DNA from: Ischnura elegans
Taxonomy: Eukaryota > Arthropoda > Insecta > Odonata > Coenagrionidae
Assembly: GCF_921293095.1 (NCBI RefSeq)
Contig: NC_060251.1
Location: 56,251,585 to 56,315,584 of the forward strand
Length of the DNA stretch: 64,000 nucleotides
Reading direction: 5' to 3'
The position numbers were made by a program, and so were the translations under genes. The notes below the pieces were generated by a model, which was not told the DNA's origin, searched no databases, and worked only from the letters and a program-made list of their open reading frames with translations. Positions 28,801-37,800 of this stretch are shown here, piece after piece. Position 1 is the stretch's first letter, and every line of letters begins with the position of its first letter.

Positions 28801-31800
28801 CCCTGGTGCTACTCCCACAGTGTTTCAGGCCCTCTCCTCTTCTTAAAACTTCTTATTGTGATCAGTGAACCATGAAAATCTGTGAAAATAATTTAAGTAG
28901 ATGAGTTGTACTTCTAAGAAATGAAATCAGGAAATATTGTATGAATCAGTGGAACAGGAAAAGACTGCTGATGAAATGATAATATTTATCATTATTTCCG
29001 AAATACATGCTAATTTGACATCTGGCCGCCTTCTACTACTGAAGGTACATTGGAAAATCAATTGCTACTAAGTGATACGGAATATATAAGTGGTATTTTG
29101 AACTAATTCATCTTTCCCTTGCAGGTAGAACTTCTTGTTGTGATCAGTGAACTATGAAAACCTGTGAACATAAGTAGATGTAAATCTTGGAAATGAGATC
29201 AACAAATATTTTATGAATCGGTGGAACATGAAAGAACATTGATGAAATGTCAATATTTGTTCTCTTATCGATAAGGGCACCTTAATTGATAATTATCCGC
29301 CTTACAATATTCTAGGTATATTGAAAATCCAAGGGTACTGAGTGATATATCTATACGTGGTATTTTTGAACTAATCCATCTTTCTCTTGCAGGTAAAACT
29401 CCTTATTGTGATCAGTGAAGCATGAAAATCTGTGGAAATAATTAAAGATGAAATGAACGAATATTGTATGAATTAGTGGAACATGAAAGAACTTCTGAGG
29501 AAATGACTATATAAGTTTTCATATTGAAAATACTTAGTAAATTGACGTCTAGCCGCCTTCCAATACAGTAGGTATATTGGAAAATCCATGAGTGCTGAGT
29601 GAAATTACATATATGTATGTAGTATTTAGAACAATATAATAATTTTCTCTGCAGCTAAAACTCCCTTTTGAGTGAACGTTTGTTAGTGAACCTTGAAAAT
29701 TTGGCCATATAACCAATTATGAAGAACCTGTTGTGGCTACCATTATCGAGATTAATTCAATAATTTCTTCTCGTTTGTAAAATTTGATTTTCTTTTAATA
29801 AGTATTGAGTTAAATGTTAGTATAATGTTATTTGTTGAGATATTTTTCCAATTCGGAAGTCGTTAATATTTCATTATACTGATCTTGTTGTTAAGAAATA
29901 TTAGATTGAATATATATTTATCTTCCTTGTGGCTTCATATTTTTTAAACGTTGTCCAATTTATATAATGCTAAGACTAGTTTTTTTTTATATCACATAGT
30001 TTTCTAATTAGCCATAACATTTGTACTGATCATTTTTTTCCATCAGGTAATGTGGTGCCTGTGAAACTGATAGCTGTTGCTGGTGACGGTTCATCGGTGA
30101 ACTTCAAATGGCAAGATCTATGGAGGTTGTTTCCAGCTGAAATTGAAATTAAGAACCTGTGGCAGCTTTTATTTATTCCACTTTCTGGAGTAATATTTAT
30201 GCTTTTATGGCCATGTCTTGTGACATTGTGAGGTTGTTTGACCTCTTCAATATGAAATGTTTACCGGAAAATGTATATATCTGATTTTTAGTTTAAATAA
30301 ATGTTGTTGAACTTCATAAATTATTTTTCTCTCCTGAAATACCGCGACGAAAGGTGCTAGAAAATAACGAATTACTTTTTAACATGTTAATTTTTTAGGT
30401 TATGCAGGGAGGTGAAATGATGTTTATTTAAAAGCCGCTCTTTATTTCTAAGTCAATAAATTTTATAGGGTGTTCTTCCATATTAACAACCAATGGGTTA
30501 AGTAGTAAACTAAACGGTATTTCCTTCTTGGTCTGAACTTCTGGGACGTCGATCGCAGTACTTAAATATATTTCCGTGAATAATCTCTCGTATCCCTTGG
30601 CTTGTTATTAGTTCTCACGATTACTTTTAATAAATAGCTGTTAAAATACGAAATATAACTACTCGAATAACTCAACCCTACCGTAATTTTTAGCTTAACT
30701 TTAGGGAAGGTGAACGGAGGTCCAACCGTATTAACGTCAACAGCTGAGAGGCCGATCCACCGCACCCCAGGCGATGTGCAGAGTAGCACCCCTGACGTCA
30801 CGTAAAGCGCTGTCGCCAAATTGCATGTTCCGGCCTGTATTATAGGTGGCCATGGTAGATGCCTTCATTTCATTTCATATCTCGTCCCGTCTCTTCTAAA
30901 ACCGCTATAAACCTGGTTACCACTGGTTATCATACCGTAAGGCCTATGAGTAAGCCATGAAGCCTCCTCCCTCTCAGCCAATAGTTCCGTAGCACCCTCA
31001 TTGTCGGCAATTTCCCCGCATTCATCAATTGTATCGAGGACAAGGTATTCTCCATTTCACCTTTTCCGCGCGGTGCATGCACCGCCCGTGAGCTACAGCA
31101 GCCGCGAGCAACGTCCTTCGCACTCAGCTCGACGACGGGGAAGGACGCGCGCAAACAAAAGAAGGGGGAGAGGGCGAAGACGTAAAATACGACCATCGAG
31201 CCACGGCAAGCGATCGTGGTAGACACATGTGGAACGGACGAATACGGCCCCCTCTCCTCCTCAATAACGGCCCCCTCTCCTCCTCAATAACCCACATGCC
31301 TTGCATTTCATACAATGGTTCACGGAATCGTGCATTCACGTCCGTCGGCAGCGCCGTGGTTTTCTGTCACAAGGTTGTTTCCATAGTTTAGGGCTGAACC
31401 CAGTTACGCAACGTCTTTTTGTTTCCATTCATGTGCACGCAAAGTATGTCGTTCATTTCCACGGAAAATACTTTTCCTCGTTTAAATGATGTTGCATTAA
31501 AATTTGAAAACAATCGGCCTCAAGACCTAACAAATAAAAGCAAATAAATTTTGATTAATACTTGGTAAAATTTTTCAGATTCGGCGGCATGTCAAAAAGT
31601 CGTTTTAGCTTTCGTTGCTACGTTTGATTAAAACCCAATCATTGCTTGAAATTGCCAACATTGTTCATCAATAATTTCAACGATTAATTGCTATGGTGCA
31701 TCTAATATAACGAATGACCATATTATTCTTTCAGAGAAAATCCCATTTTATTTTTTTTATCTTCAGAGAAGGTACCTTTTCATTAATTCTTACATCTTCG

Positions 31801-34800
31801 TTTAATTAATACTGAATTACATTTTTTTACTTTTTTACCATCTGCTTCATCTCTCGCGTTGGTAGCTAAAATATAGGGTCATCTTAAAGTAATGGTGCGG
31901 TTTTAGTAATTTATAGGAAGAATGTAGGGGATATCGGACTCACACCATATGATATCTCCTCTTGAGGGTAAATAAAATACCTTTTTTTATCCCACGTTCA
32001 ATCAAATGCGTTATCTCAACATAATTAATGAAGCTATTACAATCATTAACCAAGAAATGCTAACTGGGTGAGGACCACTGAGTGCTTTGTTCAACTTCCG
32101 GGTCCACCCTTCAGACAAACCAAACAAAAATTGAAATTTGGACATAATATGTTATGTTATATTTAAAATAAATGCGAAAACTTCGAAAGTGATATCACCA
32201 TAAGTACACTCACCGAATAACATTACATCTTCCATGGTTTTTGTCCATAAGGGACAATTTAGAATAAACTAAACATAGAAGTTTATACCTATTTTGAGTC
32301 ATTGGCATCCGGGGCGTATCTCGATATATTTTAGAAGAAAACGGAAATTTTGTTTCGCTGACTCGATTAACCGAAGCAACATAGGTAATGGATTTATAAT
32401 CATCTGGAAAACTACAGTGAATTTAAATTTCTAAGGAAATTTCATATGATATAGGATGAGTAATAATAACTTTAATGGAAAATAACCACTCGGAATAAGG
32501 GCACCATTTTTCATTACTATTACATTTTTCTTCATAAATGATGAGCAAGCAAGACCGCATTACCCAGAGAGTTCTATCGGATTCGTCATCTTCCTTGGGC
32601 TTTCCCCAAAAAAAATGTATTATCGGAGAAAAAATGTCTTTGACCTTGACAGTAGGTCTGATAACGGGCGCTCGAGACTTTAAACCCATATGCTCTGGCC
32701 TCTAATCCTACCGGGAAACGGTTGTCATGTCATTGCCCCAGAAAGATTCTCAGCAGCATTCCTGTACCGAAGCGGAGTGCCTTGTTTCCCCCCTATTGGA
32801 TTCGAGGCAGAAAATATTTAACACTCAACAGTAGTCTGTTCAGCAATGAAAACCTTTGTGTGGGAATGCTGGTACTAGAGAAGTGTTTGCAGAACCTACT
32901 TGTAATAATCGTTAATGGCTATTGATAATAGAGGATTATGGATATGGGCAGTTCTTATTTTCCATTACTTTTGGAGTTTGGAAGTAATTATTGCTATTAC
33001 GGAGCATAGAATCACAAAGCGTACGAAACTTCAGCCCTCAAGTCAGTAGAGTAAATTAATTAAATCCTTGGACGGCCAAGGTCAATGGTAAGTTGGGTAA
33101 ATTAAATTATTTACATAGGGGCATCATATGCTTTTTTATACACTTAAAAACAAATGCGAGATTCAAAAAATACTGAAATACGACAACACAAGTACGTAGA
33201 TAGGAAGTACTACTATAGCTCTAAGCGGTGAGCGGTATAATCCGGGTTCGAATCCCGGTCAAGGAGAATGATTTTTCCTCCGCGGATTTCCGCTATTTTG
33301 TGCATTGGGGGTCTGTAGCCACCGTGGTTAGTCCCGGTATACTACAATACCCCCAATAAATCCTTGCCAACCCAAGTTAAAGGCTACACCACGACGATAT
33401 GTAAATGTTGCGCCGCGACGCATGATGAAGTGTAATTTTTAGACTCACCCTCTTCTTGTTCTTGAGTAGGTTGGCGTCGCGGCGCCTCTGCGCGGTTCCG
33501 GGCGTGGTGGCGCCCCAGAGGCGCATGCCCACCTTGGCGTAGGCCACGGAGATAACGGCGAGAGGACAGGCGTACTGTAAGGCCGCCAGGGCGTGGCGAT
33601 ACGCGTTCATGGTCCAAGGGGAGATGCCCACGTTGCTGCAAAACGGCTTAGTCCATTCCTCAGGCCACTCACCGCCCACCTCCTCCATCGGAAACTCCGT
33701 CTGCACACAGTGGAGGACGAAGGTTTATCGTGAATATTTTTCTCATCGTAAATTTTTTCTTCACTTTTTTCTCATTTATTTTCTTCCTTGAATTCATGAT
33801 TTATCATGTACTTGCATTGTTGTAATTTAAAATTCTTATTTTTGTCTTTATTACACTCTAGCACAGTAATTAATATACATTTCAATACAATCTGATTTGT
33901 TTTCCTGCTATTAGATTTAAAAAATGTTTATAAATCTGCGCCAGGCGTCATTTAAGCTAGCAAACGATGGTACCTCAATTCAGGTTAACCTACGGAGTAA
34001 TTATACTCCACAGTGCAGTTTCCAAATATTGTGTACACATGTATATACTTAAAGAGTATATTTAGCTAAGGTAGAATAATGAGAATTATAGCTATTTTTT
34101 ACCATTACTATTATTTTATATTAATTATTCGTATATTGCTTAACAGTAAAAACTATATATGGCATTCATTGTGATCTTAATTTAATCTTGGTGAGGTACC
34201 ATGGAATAAGCATGCATTTACGGTATGACTCGCGTTAAAATCACGCACCTGCTCACGAATATTGAAAGTTGGGGTTCTTAAGTAGACTGATTGAAAATGT
34301 TGTAACCCACCGCGCATTTAAATTAGTTTACAGAAAACAACACTCGGCCAGAGCTATTCGAATTTCATGGAAACATAAGCTGTAATCAAGGCTATCAACC
34401 GAAAGATATGTCCGAGATGAAGCGTGGAATTACCACGGTGTTATTAATATGTTGATGATGTTGTTGTTACCACGATGCAATGAATTACGCCATTATTTAT
34501 CTCACAGACGCTCCAATCTCCAACGCTATAACATTCATAACTGTTCAGTGCTAATCCTCACCACTACGAACAATAAATAGTTAATATTAAGAGTGAATGG
34601 ATGACTGTCAGCTCATAACCGCGCTGCGGACATTTTTGAAAACTGATTAATATGATCACTAAGTGGCAGCAATAATCAAGCTTCAACAGTACGGACTTTA
34701 TATTCCCCTAGAACCTAGGTATGATTTTTCGGACCCCATGTTGAAAATCATCGTGCTTAGAGTGGATAGCACGATTGGGCGAATTGGGTCCGTAACTCTT

Positions 34801-37800
34801 GCGTATGCTTGGATTTTTAACTACTAAGCATATGTACCTATTCCAGTAACATCCTTCCGAACTGTCAGAACTGGGATTTCTTAAATTTAACGTGAGTCTA
34901 TCTTACAATCAGCACCTATTTGTTTCACATTCACATCTGCAACTACTTTAATCCTATTGTTATACTAATAAATGGCCGTGAAAATCAACTGATAGCATCT
35001 TAAAAACGCTGCCTTTAAAAATCAGTCATGTTGTCTGCCTTAAAATCAGATCGAGCTTTTATTATGTAATCAATTATCCGTAGGTTCCGGTCATTAATGG
35101 CAGAGAATATTATGGCTATTGTATTATACATGCACAGTCATTTGTGGAGCGCAGAAAAGATAGTCCTCAAATTCGAAGACCAAAAAAAGCCTACTTATTC
35201 GAAAAAAAAGTCGCACCACACCAACAGCGTCCTATAAACTCGTCAAATAATTGATTAAAATACGTTCTGTGGAATGAAATTGAATAATATTTTCAGTTAA
35301 AACCTCTAAATTTCTCCTTTTACAATAGTTAAAAATGCCTTTTCCGCTCTCTAGTGTCCAGTCACCTCCAGCCAAACACCTTCGAAGTGAAGAATGATCT
35401 TAGGCTTTGCCGGCGTATGGAATCGTGGAAGGTTAATCGGGAATTCCACCGGGTCAGGTTCTCTAACTCTATCTCGGCCGAATTTTCGAAGTACGAGTTG
35501 TCCATCATCACCCGGGCCCATTACTGTTGCCCTGATGCCCCGATGACGACTCGTGCGTCGAAACGTCGGCCGAGATGGAGTTGGAGAACCAGACCCGGTG
35601 GAATTCCCGAGTAACCTTCCACGACTTTGAAATGGTGTAATGAAAGTGTTAATGTAGGCCGCATTATCGGGGTTTCACCGCGTCGTTGTTGCGTTGGGGA
35701 CAACAGTTTCTCCTGCATTCTGGCAGGCATCTTCAGGTCGAAGTCAGCTAGAATGCAGGAGAAACTGTTGTTCCCAACGCAACCACGACGCGGTGAAACC
35801 CGGAAAATGCAGCCTACATTACCAGCGCACCGCGTAAGCCTTCGCACCAACGTAATGAAGTGTTGATGAGGCACTCACCGCTTCCAAGAGAGAAGATGGT
35901 GTGACTCCATCGGCTTCGTCCCCGAACCACTCGAAGGATGGGTAAGGGTGCAGGAAAGCGAGCTCATGTGTGACGCCGAGGGCGAGGGCCATTGGGAGGG
36001 CGAGGGCGGCCGAGACGACCCAGATGGCGGCGATGAGGATGCGGGCCCTTAGGCGGGAGGGCCTCGCTCCAGACAGCGGGCGCACGATCGCCTGATGGCG
36101 GTCCACTGCGATCGCAGTCAGGGTGAAGATGCTCACGTTCACGCTCAACACCTGAGCGGGGGAAGGAGCAGGAAAATATATCAGATAATGGAGGATCAGT
36201 AAAATATGGAGTAATATGGCAATAGTAATAACTGTGTAATATAATAGTAATATTATATCACATATTAGTATTAAATTACATAATATTATTTATTTTTTTA
36301 TTTTTTTATATATTATTATTTTTATATTTTATCATATTATTATATTACATGATAGTAATATTATATTACTATTATATTACACATATATTGCTATAATAGT
36401 AATATTATATTACACAGTTAGGTCGTAATATTTATACACTGTCGTAAGCGAGAGCTTCACAAACCTGTGCGTGTGTGAGTGCATGTGTCCCCCGCGGACA
36501 TTTTTTCCTTGGAAAAAATCCGCAAGGTGCTTGAGTGTGAGCGTGATTTTCCTAGTTATTTTTTTTGTCTTTTTCTTTGGTGTGAGTGGGTCACTGGCGT
36601 GGGCGGAAGCTACGCAAACCTGAGTGCTTGTGTGATTGAGACCTAGGTGGAAATTTGTTCCTCTGAGCAAATCCACTAGGTGCGAGTGTGGGAGCGCGAT
36701 GTTTCTAGTTTTCTATTTCTGTCTTTTACTTTGGTCATCCTTCCAAATCCCCACCCCTCCCCCACCTTTTTGCCCAGCAAGGAGTAAGGCCTTGTGGAAT
36801 TTTATTTCTTTCAATTACCTATACCAATAATACCTGTGTATCTATCGAAATCAACAAAAATCGGATTTGAACCAGAAGATCGATTAATCGAAAAAATCAA
36901 CTGTTTTTCTTAATATAGCTTGTACAAAAACATTTTTATAATATATTCGACGGTTATTATATATTCGATAAAAACTCAAAGTGCCCATAAAAACCTAAAA
37001 ATCTAATGGGTGCTAACTTACATGGGTGAATTATTAGTTGTAAACATATAAAAAAACAAGCACATTGAAGTCATGGGATCACCGCTTGGAACCATTCGGC
37101 TCCGATAAAAATTTTTAAAGAAAGATCAACTGATTGTGGTGCTGAAGTTGTTTCGTGTTTCCCACCGGATGAGGTTCTCCATCTCTGCCGTCGTTTCTAT
37201 GGTCGTGTCGTCCATCGTCATCAGGGCAGGGAGGATGGACGACACGGCCATCTAAACGTCGGCAGAGATGGAGAACCTCATCCGGTGGGAAACCCGCAAC
37301 AACTTCAGCATCATCATATGCCGGGAAAACCTCAGATCTTTCTTCAATTGATTGAGGTGTTTTCTAAATTATTGAGGGCATGCCTCTCCAATTTTAGCGG
37401 CCTTGAAGAGAAGTCTTTCGCATGGGACGGATGACGATATCATAGGATTGTAGTGACGCTAAGATGAAACAAAACAGTCGAGAGCGAACTTGAAAACTCG
37501 AGTTTGTATCGAAACTCCAAGATCAAGTCTTGATCTCGATTTCCTCGATATTTGGCATTTGAACCTCGATTTTCCATCACCACACCTGTACGGGGGAAGG
37601 ACCAGGGAAAATATGGATCAATGTGTTAGGCGAGTTATGATGAGAATCTTTACAGGAGCGTGGAGCAATGATTAGGCTGAATTTACCCAGTAAATTTTGA
37701 GAGGGCTTTTTTCCCAGAAGACATGAAGCATACCCTTCCTTTACCCGTCGTACTATGGTATACGATATAACGAGAAGAATATAAAGGGAATAGACAGCAA

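Larger units (their letters stand above)
27758..30854. mobile_element. P-type DNA transposon, non-autonomous (3097 bp)
   Basis: The first 31 bp, starting CATGGCCACCTATAATACAG, are the exact inverse complement of the last 31 bp. The seven bases GTAGATG lie immediately outside both ends (27751-27757, 30855-30861). CA...TG ends, 31-bp repeats, 7-8 bp target duplications and an internal THAP domain fit the P superfamily. Inside: a possible small first exon (ATG 27847, 30 codons, donor at 27942), the THAP exon (28535-28846), a tandem array (28844-29700) and a 3' segment with AATAAA near 30296. I find no RNase H-like catalytic region, so it cannot be autonomous. It sits in receptor intron 3 next to LINE debris. 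Confidence 0.85.

Noticed and set aside
28844-29700. CRISPR-like array
   Set aside because: Units are 260-280 bp, diverged, with no short identical repeats, and the context is an insect transposon.
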